From NCBI GenBank assembly GCA_964475135.1, contig CAYYWL010000003.1, forward strand, positions 1 to 64,000: a stretch of DNA of 64,000 bases. The letters are read 5' to 3'. Position numbers and translations under genes: made by a program. How positions within the stretch are numbered: the first letter of the stretch is position 1; the number at the start of each line of letters is the position of its first letter. This stretch comes from TMED14 sp964475135 (GTDB taxonomy: Bacteria; Bacteroidota; Bacteroidia; Flavobacteriales; Schleiferiaceae). Positions 17,194-26,279 of the stretch are shown here, piece after piece. The notes below the pieces were generated by a model, which ran no database searches, had not been told where the DNA came from, and saw only the letters and a list, made by a program, of their open reading frames with translations.

Positions 17194-19125
17194 TTACCAC
17201 GCAAACCTCAGGCTCGCACGTACTTGGCGCCCTGCCTCGAGGACTCCAAATGCACGTGCAATTGAGAGGTGGTGGGCAAATGCCGTGTTCGAGGCGTTGA
17301 GAACTTCGAGGCTCCACGAGGCGCTCTTCGTAAGCACACCCGTGAGGCTTGCGGACCAAAGACCGTAGGCCGGGGTGGCTCCGTCCAAAAACAACAGCTC
17401 GGTTGGTGAAAGCCGGTTCTGAGCGAGGTAGTGGTCGTAGTGCAGTTCGGCATGAAGGCGCTGGTCGGGCAGTACATCGTACGCCATATGGGCGCCCCAG
17501 CGACCAGGAGCCATGAACGGAAGCGGATTGCCCGCCTCGTCTTCGCCAATACTTATGGCCGCCTGAGCATGCACGTGGAAGCGCTCTGCGGGGTGCCAGT
17601 GGGCGCGGGCCTCGGCTCCGTAGACGCGCGCATCGCCTTGCACGTAGTAGAAGCGCCACGAACCGCTGCTGTCATTGGGGTTGAGGTAAATGAAGTCGCG
17701 GTAGGCCTGGTAGAAGGCGGTGAGTTGGGCGTCAAACCGTTCGCGCTCGTAGTTGAGGCCAAGGTCTGCGTTCCAAAGTTGCTCCGTGCGAAGATTGGCG
17801 TCACCCACTTCAAACCGGCCTGCGCCGATGTGCGACCCGAAGGCAAAGCGCTCTTCGAGCTGGGGGCCACGGGTTCCGTGCGACATTCGTGCTTGAACAC
17901 TCAGCGGTTTGCTGATGGCGTAAGCATAACGCAGCAGGGCGGCGTATCCTGCAAAGGCCCCAACCTCGCCGCGAAGGCCCGCTGAACGCGTGTGGCGACC
18001 TTTTTCAACACTGTAGTGCGCAAAGAGTGCAGACTGAAACTGTTCCGCATTCGGGTAGAGCCATTCGTGAGCGTGCTCGTCGTTGCGCAGTACGCGAAGT
18101 TGCTGGTGCGCCCCAAGCGTCAGATACCCGTCGCCAAGGCGGCGGTCCAAGGTCGTCGTATGCGAGGCAGTGTGCAGGTTGAACGCGATATGGGGCTCGT
18201 TCTCGTGGCCAGGATCAGGTTCTTCTCCTGCGTGCGCCTCGTCGTATTCGGCACGGAACGAAGACTGAAGACCTGTCACCGCCCGAAGCTTCCATGTGCC
18301 GAGGCTACGCTCGGCTTCCCAAGCAAGGTGGCCTGCCTGGATAAGTTGGTCGCCGTGCTCGTGGTCGGGTTCTTGGCCTGGGGGGTAGTTTTTCTCGGGC
18401 AGCCCAAAGCGGCGTTGAACTCCCGTGAGTTTGAGGCGGTGCTGGGTTTTGCCTTTTTGCCACGAGCCCAAGGCGCGAAGAGCGAGGGTTTGAGCATGCG
18501 TGCCGTGGACCGTGTCGCCGAGGGCATCGCGGTACTCGGGGCTGAATCCGCCGTAGGCTCCGACAAAGTAGACACCCGGCCCACTGCGGTGCAGGCTGTA
18601 CTGTCCCGACCAGGGCATGCCGTTGGCGCCGCCGTTGAGGGTCAGTGAGTGCTGGCTGCCGGTGGCGCGCGGACGCACGTCCGAGAAGTAGAGCACGCCT
18701 GCCATGGCGTCGGTTCCGAGCGCAAGGGAGTTGGGGCCGAGCATCACCTCAACGTGGTCGACGCCCATGAGCGGAAAGTCAAGTCCGTGGTCTGCCCCGC
18801 CCTGCATGTTGTCGTAGCGCCAACCTTGGTATGCGGTAACGACGCGGTAGCCTCCGAGGCCGCGCAGGATGGGTTTGACGGTGTGCCCGCCCACGCTCGC
18901 GAGCTGTAGGGCCGGAGCCTGACGGCTGAGCTGAAGCATGGCCGAGGGCCCTTGGTCGGCCAAGGTGCGCACGGGAATGGCGAGTACTTGGGTGGACAGT
19001 GCGGACGGGTTGTCGCGCTGCGCCTCAACCGAAGCCTCTCCGAGTTCAATGACAATGGATGTGTCGCGTTGGCCCCAAAGGATGAGGGGCAGGGCTGCGA
19101 GGAGCCCAAAAAGTAATTTGTTCAT
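17194..19125 (-). CDS. TonB-dependent receptor, ZnuD-like (probable zinc uptake)
   Basis: 643 residues. Signal peptide to about residue 18, then the plug (LGEASVEAQRDN; LQLASVGGHTVKPILRGLGG; NMQGGADHGLDFPLMGVDHVEVMLGP) and a beta-barrel. A predicted outer loop is rich in His and acidic residues (GQEPDHEHGDQ and EEPDPGHENEPHIAFNLHT), a feature of ZnuD-type zinc receptors where the His-rich loop captures metal. No CarboxypepD_reg-like domain. Cotranscribed with the upstream His-rich protein (57-bp gap). Zinc is inferred from the His-rich features; nickel or copper cannot be excluded. Confidence 0.8.
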   Translation of the reverse strand: MNKLLFGLLAALPLILWGQRDTSIVIELGEASVEAQRDNPSALSTQVLAIPVRTLADQGPSAMLQLSRQAPALQLASVGGHTVKPILRGLGGYRVVTAYQGWRYDNMQGGADHGLDFPLMGVDHVEVMLGPNSLALGTDAMAGVLYFSDVRPRATGSQHSLTLNGGANGMPWSGQYSLHRSGPGVYFVGAYGGFSPEYRDALGDTVHGTHAQTLALRALGSWQKGKTQHRLKLTGVQRRFGLPEKNYPPGQEPDHEHGDQLIQAGHLAWEAERSLGTWKLRAVTGLQSSFRAEYDEAHAGEEPDPGHENEPHIAFNLHTASHTTTLDRRLGDGYLTLGAHQQLRVLRNDEHAHEWLYPNAEQFQSALFAHYSVEKGRHTRSAGLRGEVGAFAGYAALLRYAYAISKPLSVQARMSHGTRGPQLEERFAFGSHIGAGRFEVGDANLRTEQLWNADLGLNYERERFDAQLTAFYQAYRDFIYLNPNDSSGSWRFYYVQGDARVYGAEARAHWHPAERFHVHAQAAISIGEDEAGNPLPFMAPGRWGAHMAYDVLPDQRLHAELHYDHYLAQNRLSPTELLFLDGATPAYGLWSASLTGVLTKSASWSLEVLNASNTAFAHHLSIARAFGVLEAGRQVRASLRFAW

Positions 19126-19181
19126 GATATTTTGAATGAGTTAACCCGACGCGGAGCGGTTCCGCGCACAATAGTCGGAGG

Positions 19182-19484
19182 TTAACCCACAGGCGGCCCA
19201 CGAAGGGCAATCGCCTCATAATCTGCATTCTTGGCCGAAGCGACACGGACCGCAGGCTCGTTGCGCCACGAAACGCGGGGCATCAGTTCCCAACCGATGG
19301 CAACGGGCTGAAGGCCTACGAGGTAGGCCGGGTCAGTCCACTGGCAGGAGTCGTCGCCTTCATGCAGGTGTAGGCCTTGCTCGGCACAGTGCTCGTGGTG
19401 GTGGTGCGCGAGGCTATGTAGCACGGGGTCCGCGATCTGGGTAACCCAGAGCAGCAGGGCAAAACCAAGCAGAATTCGACGCAT
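19182..19484 (-). CDS. Small secreted His-rich protein, probable metal binding
   Basis: 100 residues from ATG 19484. A hydrophobic N-terminus (LLGFALLLWVTQIADPVLH) is followed by the cluster HSLAHHHHEHC and then HLHEGDDSCQW, giving eight His and two Cys in about 26 residues. Such small His-rich proteins occur beside metal receptors in Bacteroidota and may buffer or deliver zinc in the periplasm. The start is fixed by a perfect TAAATTTG box 5 nt upstream; a GTG at 19490 is the only nearby alternative. First gene of the operon with the ZnuD-like receptor. The C-terminal half has no recognised domain. Confidence 0.7.
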   Translation of the reverse strand: MRRILLGFALLLWVTQIADPVLHSLAHHHHEHCAEQGLHLHEGDDSCQWTDPAYLVGLQPVAIGWELMPRVSWRNEPAVRVASAKNADYEAIALRGPPVG

Positions 19485-19489
19485 TACCA

Positions 19490-19497
19490 CAAATTTA
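19490..19497 (-). promoter_or_regulatory. Putative -7 box of the His-rich protein/ZnuD-like operon
   Basis: TAAATTTG, a perfect match to TAnnTTTG, 5 nt before ATG 19484. Confidence 0.6.
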
Positions 19498-19586
19498 ATT
19501 CAAACGCTCAACGCTTACAGTGCGCCGATGGTTCATTGGGGCGAGGCGTTGTGCGCTTTAGTTCCAAAAAGGTCAAACACTTGACC

Positions 19587-19594
19587 GATTTTTG
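19587..19594 (+). promoter_or_regulatory. Putative -7 box of the Fn3/MAM/PKD gene
   Basis: GATTTTTG, one mismatch to TAnnTTTG, 9 nt before ATG 19604. Confidence 0.4.
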
Positions 19595-19603
19595 CAGTTA
19601 TCT

Positions 19604-22600
19604 ATGATTATGCGAAATTTTTTGCTTTTAGCCCTAGGTCTCTTGCTCACAACGAGTAAGCTGAATGCGTGCTCGACGCCCACGGCCCTGAGCTTGGTCA
19701 CGCGCACCAACACGACCATTACGCTGTCTGTGACGGCCGGCAATCCATTTCACCAAATCGAATACGGCCCGCTTGGCTTTACACCAGGCAGCGGAACCTT
19801 GACCCCCTGGTATACGAGCTTAACGCGAGTCATTACAGGCCTTTCTGGTTCAACAGGCTACGACTTCTACGTACGCGACAGCTGTGCCAACGGCCAAAAG
19901 AGTGCGTGGACGAGTTATTATGGGTATTCTACAGAGTGCACGAGTCCTGCAACGATTCCATGGTTTGAAAATTTTGACCACTCCGATTTCAAGACTCGTA
20001 ACAATACTAATTTACCAACTGGACAAACACCTTGTGGCTGGAATAGAGTACCGATTCAAGGCTATGCCTGGGTAACAGGGCCTCCTTTTCAATCATTTAC
20101 CTTTTCTGGACCGGCCAGCGACCACTCTGGGCGCAGCAAGTACATGCTCACCGACCGGTTTGGTGCTGTGACCGGGGGCAACAATACCGCCATTTTACGC
20201 ACGCCCCAAATCAACCTTTCGGGCGCTTCGCAGCCCAGTATCTCGTTTTGGTACCATATGTGGGGCTCACAAATAGACTCGCTAATTGTAGAGGCCTCAC
20301 AAATCGGTAGTTCGAACTGGGTGCGACTAGGCTCAATTCCTGCAAACTCGACTCACTTTAGTAGTCAAACAAGCCCTTGGCGGCAGCAAACCTACCCCTT
20401 GACGACGTTCGCGGGACAGACTGTAAACATTCGCTTCATTGGAAAAGGCACAACGACTTTTCCCACATTGGGACGCATCGCGATCGACGACATTTTCATT
20501 GGACAGTCTTCTGGCTGCATTCCTCCCTCAAATTTTGTAAACACTGGGGTTCAGGCGAATTCTGCGGCGTTCTCGCTGGTTCTGGGTAGTTCTACTCACC
20601 ACCAAATATCCTACGGGGCTCCGAGTACGGCTGCCGGAAGCGGTTCCATCCACAGATTTTCGGGAACCTCAACTACGATCAACGGACTAACCGCAAACAC
20701 CACCTACCAGGCCTACGTGCGCGACTCGTGTGGGCCCACATCGTTTTCTGCGTGGGTCGGACCCATAACATTTACCACGGCATGCAACGCGTTCAACGCT
20801 CCCTGGTCTGAGAACTTTGACAACAGCAGCTGGGTTGCGCCCGCATTTAACCAACCTGGAACCTGGCCCAATTGCTGGAGCCGTTCAACGTTAACGGGCC
20901 TAACCATGCTTGTGGGTCCACCCCCATTTAATACGGCTCAAACAGGTCCGAGCGATGACCACTCGCCAGGGTCAGCGGGCAAGTACATCTTTATGGATGC
21001 CATTGGGTTTGCGTCGAGTAATACATCTACCCAGTTCTTCACCCCCTTGATTAACCTGACGCCATTGAATGTTCCAGAGCTCACGTTTTGGTACCACGCC
21101 TTTGGCAACCAAATAGCCGGAGCCAAGGTTCATGTAATCAATAGTGCAGGAGTGGCGACCCAGGTTTGGTCGAGCATAGGACAGCAGCAAACTGCCGAAA
21201 CGGATCCTTGGCAAGAAGTGATTGTGAGCCTTGCCGCATATGCGAACCAGACGATTCAGCTCCGCTTTACGGGTGAAGCAACGGGCGCAAACGCCTTCTT
21301 TTGCCAGCTGGCCTTTGACGACCTTGACGTGCACGAGACTCCGACCTGTCCCAAGCCAACCGGATTTACTGCGTTGAGTTCAAATAGCAATTCAATGAAC
21401 TTGTCGTGGTCCGGGGGGGTAAGTCCATGGGTGGTGAAGTATGGACCGAGTGGGTTCAATCCGAGCACGTCCGGGACTCGAGTTGTAGCGTCAAGTAACC
21501 CGTTCTTACTTACCGGACTGATACCAAATACGACCTACGACATTTATGTCAAGGATAGTTGTGGACCAACCAGTGTCAGCCAGTGGTCCACTGGCGTCAC
21601 GGCGACTACGGCATGCTTGGCAGCGAATGCTCCGTTTACCGAATCCTTCAACTCAAGCCAATGGGTTGTGGGGGTTTGGCCCAACTTGGCCGGAAGCATT
21701 AACAGCTGCTGGTCGCGGTCACCTGGATCGCAAACAACAGATTTTTACTGGGCTGTGGGTCAAGGTCCGATGCAATCTGGCACCTCAGGACCCAACCAAG
21801 GGGTTAATGGGGGCAAGTATATGTACACCGCTGGGTTCGGCAGCAATGGCGGGGGGATTGCCTTACTAACGTCTCCTTGGATCAATACGTCACCTGTAAC
21901 GGTACCAATGCTGCGCTTTCACAGCCACTTACTTGGCACGCTGATCGATGAGCTCCAGGTATTTGCTGACACGGGTACTGGTTGGAATTCCGTGCTCGTT
22001 GTGCAGCCCGGAGCGCAGACTAGTGCAGCCTCACCATGGACGTTGCATGAAGTTCAACTGCCAGCTTATGCTGGAACGACCGTACGCTTCAGGTTCCGAG
22101 GGGCGAAAGACAACACCATTAATGGTTGGGCCGAATTGGCCATCGACGAGTTCGGTGTTGTTGCCGCTCCAGTTCCAATCTGCACCGCCCCGACGGGCAT
22201 TACTGCAGCCGGAATTAGCGTGACCGGCGCGAACATCAACTTTACTCCGGGCGGAGGTGTTACGCGCATCGCCTATGGTTTGGCGGGCTATGTTCCGACC
22301 AACGCCACCTCGGCAGCCAATGGCATCGCTTCACCCTACCCAATTACGGGATTAACCGCGAATACCACGTATAATGTCTACCTCAAGGACAGTTGCGCAA
22401 ACGGTTTGGCAAGCACCTGGGTGGGCCCATTGACCTTTACTACGCAGCCCTGCCCGGCCATTTCGGCCAACTTTACCTCGGCCGTGGTGGGCATGAACGT
22501 GATTTTGAGCGCCCAGAACCTCACCCCCACCAACACGTACCAATGGACTGTGACGAATTCGAGCGGAACCGTGGTTGCCTCACCGAATTCAGGTTCGACC

Positions 22601-23419
22601 ACCGTGCCCATTGCCATGCAAGGCACCTACACCGTGCGGCTGATCGTGACCAACTTCTGCGGCAATGGCGACACAGTGCAAACCACCGTCAACGTGTGCG
22701 GTCCGTTGAGTGGCGGATTCTCGTACGGAGTCAATGGCAATACCGTTACGTTTACGAGCTTAGCCAACAATGCGACCGGTGTGGTGTGGACGTTTGGCGA
22801 CGGCGGACAGAGTTCCGCCACCAATCCCGTGCATAGTTACGCCGTTTCTGGACCCTACACCGTGACCATGAAGGCCTACAACATTTGTGGCGATACCGTG
22901 ACCTCGTCTCAGGTGGTGGTTACGTGCTCGAACCCGACGGCCGAGTGGGTTGCCAACGTCCTGTCTTCAAACGGAGCCGGAATGCGCGTGCAGTTCGAAG
23001 CCGGCCCGTGGTGCAGCCCCGACGTGGTCGGCTACCAGTGGTTATTTGGCGACGGAACTCAGGGTTTTGGGGCCAATCCCATTAAGACCTACGGGGTTCC
23101 GGGGCTGTTCTACAATGTTTCGCTCATCGCGTCCAACGACTGCGGCGGAAAGGATACACTGACCAAATCCCTGCGCACGGTCGGTTTGGATGAAGCGTCG
23201 GTCAGTGCCCTGTGGTACCCGAATCCCGCGGCCTCAGGTCAGTGGATTTCGAGTCCTACGGACGCTGAAGTAGCCGTATACACTCTCACTGGCCAGCGTT
23301 TGGCGTGGCCGCAGCGGGAGGAATCGGGCCGTATACTGGTTCAGGTTCCGGAATACTGCCCCGCCGGGGTGTACGTCCTGTGGCAGGGCGGACAGGCGGT
23401 GCGGCTAACGGTGCAGTAA
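19604..23419 (+). CDS. Large Fn3/MAM-like/PKD surface protein with T9SS sorting domain
   Basis: 1,271 residues from ATG 19604 (19610 is equally possible). A signal peptide ends near LNACS. Fn3-like modules (~25-113, ~304-390, ~581-668, ~859-947) alternate with MAM/jelly-roll-like modules (~118-300, ~393-578, ~670-856), each repeat sharing phrases such as LTANTTYNVYLKDSC and DDHSG. Three PKD-like domains follow (~949-1030, ~1031-1106, ~1107-1193) with WTFGDGG and WLFGDGT. The end (~1194-1271) is a type A T9SS C-terminal domain: WYPNPAASG, VYTLTGQRL, YCPAGVYVLW. It is expected to be exported through the outer membrane and anchored at the surface, probably for adhesion. Paralogue of the gene at the left edge. 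Confidence 0.9.
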   Translation: MIMRNFLLLALGLLLTTSKLNACSTPTALSLVTRTNTTITLSVTAGNPFHQIEYGPLGFTPGSGTLTPWYTSLTRVITGLSGSTGYDFYVRDSCANGQKSAWTSYYGYSTECTSPATIPWFENFDHSDFKTRNNTNLPTGQTPCGWNRVPIQGYAWVTGPPFQSFTFSGPASDHSGRSKYMLTDRFGAVTGGNNTAILRTPQINLSGASQPSISFWYHMWGSQIDSLIVEASQIGSSNWVRLGSIPANSTHFSSQTSPWRQQTYPLTTFAGQTVNIRFIGKGTTTFPTLGRIAIDDIFIGQSSGCIPPSNFVNTGVQANSAAFSLVLGSSTHHQISYGAPSTAAGSGSIHRFSGTSTTINGLTANTTYQAYVRDSCGPTSFSAWVGPITFTTACNAFNAPWSENFDNSSWVAPAFNQPGTWPNCWSRSTLTGLTMLVGPPPFNTAQTGPSDDHSPGSAGKYIFMDAIGFASSNTSTQFFTPLINLTPLNVPELTFWYHAFGNQIAGAKVHVINSAGVATQVWSSIGQQQTAETDPWQEVIVSLAAYANQTIQLRFTGEATGANAFFCQLAFDDLDVHETPTCPKPTGFTALSSNSNSMNLSWSGGVSPWVVKYGPSGFNPSTSGTRVVASSNPFLLTGLIPNTTYDIYVKDSCGPTSVSQWSTGVTATTACLAANAPFTESFNSSQWVVGVWPNLAGSINSCWSRSPGSQTTDFYWAVGQGPMQSGTSGPNQGVNGGKYMYTAGFGSNGGGIALLTSPWINTSPVTVPMLRFHSHLLGTLIDELQVFADTGTGWNSVLVVQPGAQTSAASPWTLHEVQLPAYAGTTVRFRFRGAKDNTINGWAELAIDEFGVVAAPVPICTAPTGITAAGISVTGANINFTPGGGVTRIAYGLAGYVPTNATSAANGIASPYPITGLTANTTYNVYLKDSCANGLASTWVGPLTFTTQPCPAISANFTSAVVGMNVILSAQNLTPTNTYQWTVTNSSGTVVASPNSGSTTVPIAMQGTYTVRLIVTNFCGNGDTVQTTVNVCGPLSGGFSYGVNGNTVTFTSLANNATGVVWTFGDGGQSSATNPVHSYAVSGPYTVTMKAYNICGDTVTSSQVVVTCSNPTAEWVANVLSSNGAGMRVQFEAGPWCSPDVVGYQWLFGDGTQGFGANPIKTYGVPGLFYNVSLIASNDCGGKDTLTKSLRTVGLDEASVSALWYPNPAASGQWISSPTDAEVAVYTLTGQRLAWPQREESGRILVQVPEYCPAGVYVLWQGGQAVRLTVQ

Positions 23420-23477
23420 CAGAATTGTAACCGTTTGATAGCGTTTGTACCTCGCGGGGTAAACTGCGGTTAATATA

Positions 23478-23513
23478 CTAGGCTGATTTTTGAGGATCCT
23501 CAAAATCACCTAG
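23478..23513. promoter_or_regulatory. 36-nt dyad directly before a TonB receptor ATG
   Basis: CTAGG at 23478-23482 pairs with CCTAG at 23509-23513, and TTTTGAGGATCCTCAAAA (23488-23505) is a perfect 18-nt palindrome; only two single-base bulges (a C and a T) break the arms. It ends two bases before the ATG at 23516. It could be an operator or a hairpin that blocks translation initiation. There is no T-tract, so it is not a terminator. Confidence 0.7.
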
Positions 23514-23515
23514 TT

Positions 23516-26227
23516 ATGAAAAAAATTATCGCACTTTTTGCACTGACCTTGAGCAGCTTGGCTGCCATGGCTCAAAGCAGCATCAGCGGCCAAGCGGTCG
23601 ATGAGGCGAACATTGCCCTTCCGGGTGCAGTGATCACCTTGGACGGCAGCCGCTCGACCACTACAGACTTGAATGGTCGCTTCTCCTTTACCGGAGTTTC
23701 GGCCGACAAGCACGTGGTGAAACTCGTGTACGCGAGCTACGTGTCGGTTGAAGCCGCAGTGAATACCACAAACGGCAACCAGTTTGTGGTACTTAAGACG
23801 AAGCCTGGAACGACCGAACTCGGCGAAATCGAAGTTGTAGGATCGCTCCTTCAGGGTCAGGCCAAAGCCTTGAACCGCCAAAAGAGCAACATCAACGCAT
23901 CGAATGTGGTGTCTTCGGACCAGGTCGGACGTTTTCCGGACGACAACATCGGTGACGCCGCGAAGCGTATCCCTGGTATCACGATGCAGAACGACCAAGG
24001 CGAGGCCCGCAACATTATTATCCGCGGATTGGCTCCCCAGCTGAACTCGGTGACCATCAATGGCGAGCGTATTCCGTCTGCCGAAGGCGACAACCGGAAC
24101 GTGCAGATGGACTTGATTGCAGCAGACATGATTCAAACAATTGAAGTGTCTAAAGCACTTACCCCTGATATGGACGCCGACGCAATTGGCGGTTCGGTGA
24201 ACTTGGTTACCCGCGCAGCCCCCGCAGGTCAGCGTATTGTGGTGACGGGCGGAGCCTTGTACAACGCGCTTACTCAAGCGGTCACACCAAACGGATCATT
24301 CACCTACGCCAATCGCTTTGCCAAAGAAAAGTTGGGTGTGGTAGTTAGTGCCTCGAGCAAGGACCATGTATTTGGTTCGGATAACGCGGAGTTCGAGTGG
24401 GACTTCGAAGACGTCAACAACCCTTATGTCTTTAATTACGAAGTGCGCCAGTACGACGTGCGCCGCCTTCGTCAGAATCTGTCGGCCAACCTCGACTTCC
24501 GCTTGGCCCCAGGCCATACCATTTTTGTTCAGTCGATGTACAGCAACCGCAAGGACTGGGAAAACCGCTACCGCATTCGCATGCAGACTGAACGTGAAGA
24601 CGACGGAAGCTATTCCGCCCAGATCCGAATGCAAACTAAGGGTGGTGCAGCCGACGTAGACAATGCCCGCCTCGAGAACCAGACGATGTACAGTACCGCA
24701 TTGCGCGGTGAGCACCTCTTTGGCAAGTTCCGAACCGACTGGAGCCTGAGCCGTTCGTTTGCGAACGAGCTTCGCCCGAATGAGCGCTACATTCAGTACC
24801 GCGTGCGTGGTGCCGAGGTCATCATGGACCTTAGCGATACTCGCAGACCGTTCATGAGTCCAGTGAGCAAAGGCCTGGATTTGGCAGATTACGGGCTGCA
24901 CGAACTCACCGAACAGCAGCAAAACACGTACGACCTTGACCACAATGCTCGCTTGGACTTCACCCTCCCCGTCGGCAAAGGCAATTTGAAGTTTGGTGCG
25001 CGCTACCGCCGCAAAGACAAGTTCCGCGAGATTGAATTCAAAGAGTACGAATTCTTAGGCGACGGGCCAGATTTTGCAGACGGAAACGTCAAATGGTCGG
25101 CCAGCCGCGCAGACAACTACATGCCAGGAAACTACTTCAACTATGCGGCTTCAAAAAGCTTTATGTCTGCTTCGTACTTGGGTGGCTTGGACTTGACCAA
25201 CGAAGCTCTTTTTGAAGGCTCTGACATTCCAGAAGAGTATGCGGCGGCCAACTACGATGCCGACGAAACAGTGACCGGAGCCTACGCTATGTACAGTGCC
25301 ACTGCAGGCAAACTAGAGTACACCGCGGGTGTACGCGTTGAAAACACTGTAAATGTGTACCGCGGAAACGCCTACGACATTGACGAAGAAACCTCAACGC
25401 CTACTTCAGGAGAAGGCAACTACACCAACCTGCTTCCTAGCGTGCTTTTGAAGTACAACGTGAACAGCCGAAGCCTGATTCGCGGTTCGGTTACGTCCAC
25501 TTTGGCACGCCCTAACTACTACGACTTGGTTCCGTACATCTCGTTCTCGCGCGACGACCTCGAGGCAGAATTCGGAAACCCCGAGCTCAAGGCAGCTACG
25601 GCGACGAACGTGGATCTGAGCTACGAAAACTACCTTCCGAATGTAGGATTGATCAGCGCCGGTGTATTCTACAAGCGCATCAACAACTTCATTTACACGG
25701 AATCCATCAACGATTTCGAATACAAGGGAACAACGTACGACGCGCAAACGCCTAGAAACGGCGAGGTTGCAAACGTTCAAGGATTGGAGCTCGCCTTTCA
25801 ACGCACCCTGGGCAAGTCTGGATTTGCCAAGAACCTGAACCTCTACACGAACGCCACCTTTACGGCTTCTCAGACCACTGGGGTTCGCGACGGTGAGAAC
25901 ATCGCGCTGACCGGAACAGCACCAATCATGCTCAACGCTTCACTTGCCTACGACGCCAAGAAGTTCACGGCCCGCGTAAGCTTCAACCACGCCCAAGGCT
26001 ATGTCGATGAGTACGGCGGCGACGCATACTCTGACCGCTTCTACGGCGACCAGAGCTTTGTGGACGTCAACGCATACTACGCGCTGACGCCGAAGTTGCG
26101 CGTATTCATTGACCTGAATAACTTGACGAACCAGCCACTGCGCTACTACCAGTTCCAAGAGCAGTACACGATGCAGATGGAGTACTACGGGTTCCGCGCC
26201 AAATTGGGCGTGAAGCTCGACCTCTAA
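23516..26227 (+). CDS. TonB-dependent receptor with CarboxypepD_reg-like domain (Xanthomonas-Caulobacter type)
   Basis: 903 residues. Signal peptide ends at AAMAQ (about residue 20); residues ~22-100 form a CarboxypepD_reg-like domain (GQAVDEANIALPGAVITLDGS). The plug has the run GRFPDDNIGDAAKRIPGI and RGLAPQLNSVTINGERIPS, characteristic of the large receptor subfamily first named from Xanthomonas and Caulobacter; the barrel ends LGVKLDL. No SusD partner. The neighbouring purple-acid-type phosphatase suggests organophosphate or phosphate acquisition, but this is context only. Expression may be controlled by the palindrome against its ATG. Confidence 0.92.
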   Translation: MKKIIALFALTLSSLAAMAQSSISGQAVDEANIALPGAVITLDGSRSTTTDLNGRFSFTGVSADKHVVKLVYASYVSVEAAVNTTNGNQFVVLKTKPGTTELGEIEVVGSLLQGQAKALNRQKSNINASNVVSSDQVGRFPDDNIGDAAKRIPGITMQNDQGEARNIIIRGLAPQLNSVTINGERIPSAEGDNRNVQMDLIAADMIQTIEVSKALTPDMDADAIGGSVNLVTRAAPAGQRIVVTGGALYNALTQAVTPNGSFTYANRFAKEKLGVVVSASSKDHVFGSDNAEFEWDFEDVNNPYVFNYEVRQYDVRRLRQNLSANLDFRLAPGHTIFVQSMYSNRKDWENRYRIRMQTEREDDGSYSAQIRMQTKGGAADVDNARLENQTMYSTALRGEHLFGKFRTDWSLSRSFANELRPNERYIQYRVRGAEVIMDLSDTRRPFMSPVSKGLDLADYGLHELTEQQQNTYDLDHNARLDFTLPVGKGNLKFGARYRRKDKFREIEFKEYEFLGDGPDFADGNVKWSASRADNYMPGNYFNYAASKSFMSASYLGGLDLTNEALFEGSDIPEEYAAANYDADETVTGAYAMYSATAGKLEYTAGVRVENTVNVYRGNAYDIDEETSTPTSGEGNYTNLLPSVLLKYNVNSRSLIRGSVTSTLARPNYYDLVPYISFSRDDLEAEFGNPELKAATATNVDLSYENYLPNVGLISAGVFYKRINNFIYTESINDFEYKGTTYDAQTPRNGEVANVQGLELAFQRTLGKSGFAKNLNLYTNATFTASQTTGVRDGENIALTGTAPIMLNASLAYDAKKFTARVSFNHAQGYVDEYGGDAYSDRFYGDQSFVDVNAYYALTPKLRVFIDLNNLTNQPLRYYQFQEQYTMQMEYYGFRAKLGVKLDL

Positions 26228-26249
26228 GCCGATTAAGAGATTGTTAAGG

Positions 26250-26279
26250 CCCCGCCGGCGCATACCGGCGGGGTTTTTT
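26250..26279 (+). terminator. Intrinsic terminator of the TonB receptor gene
   Basis: Nine-base stem CCCCGCCGG/CCGGCGGGG with loop CGCATA, then TTTTTT. The convergent gene at 26278 ends on its last bases. Confidence 0.92.

Noticed and set aside
23510..24277. 255-codon minus-strand frame opposite the TonB receptor plug
   Set aside because: Antisense shadow of a well-supported receptor; Cys/His-rich translation without a family.
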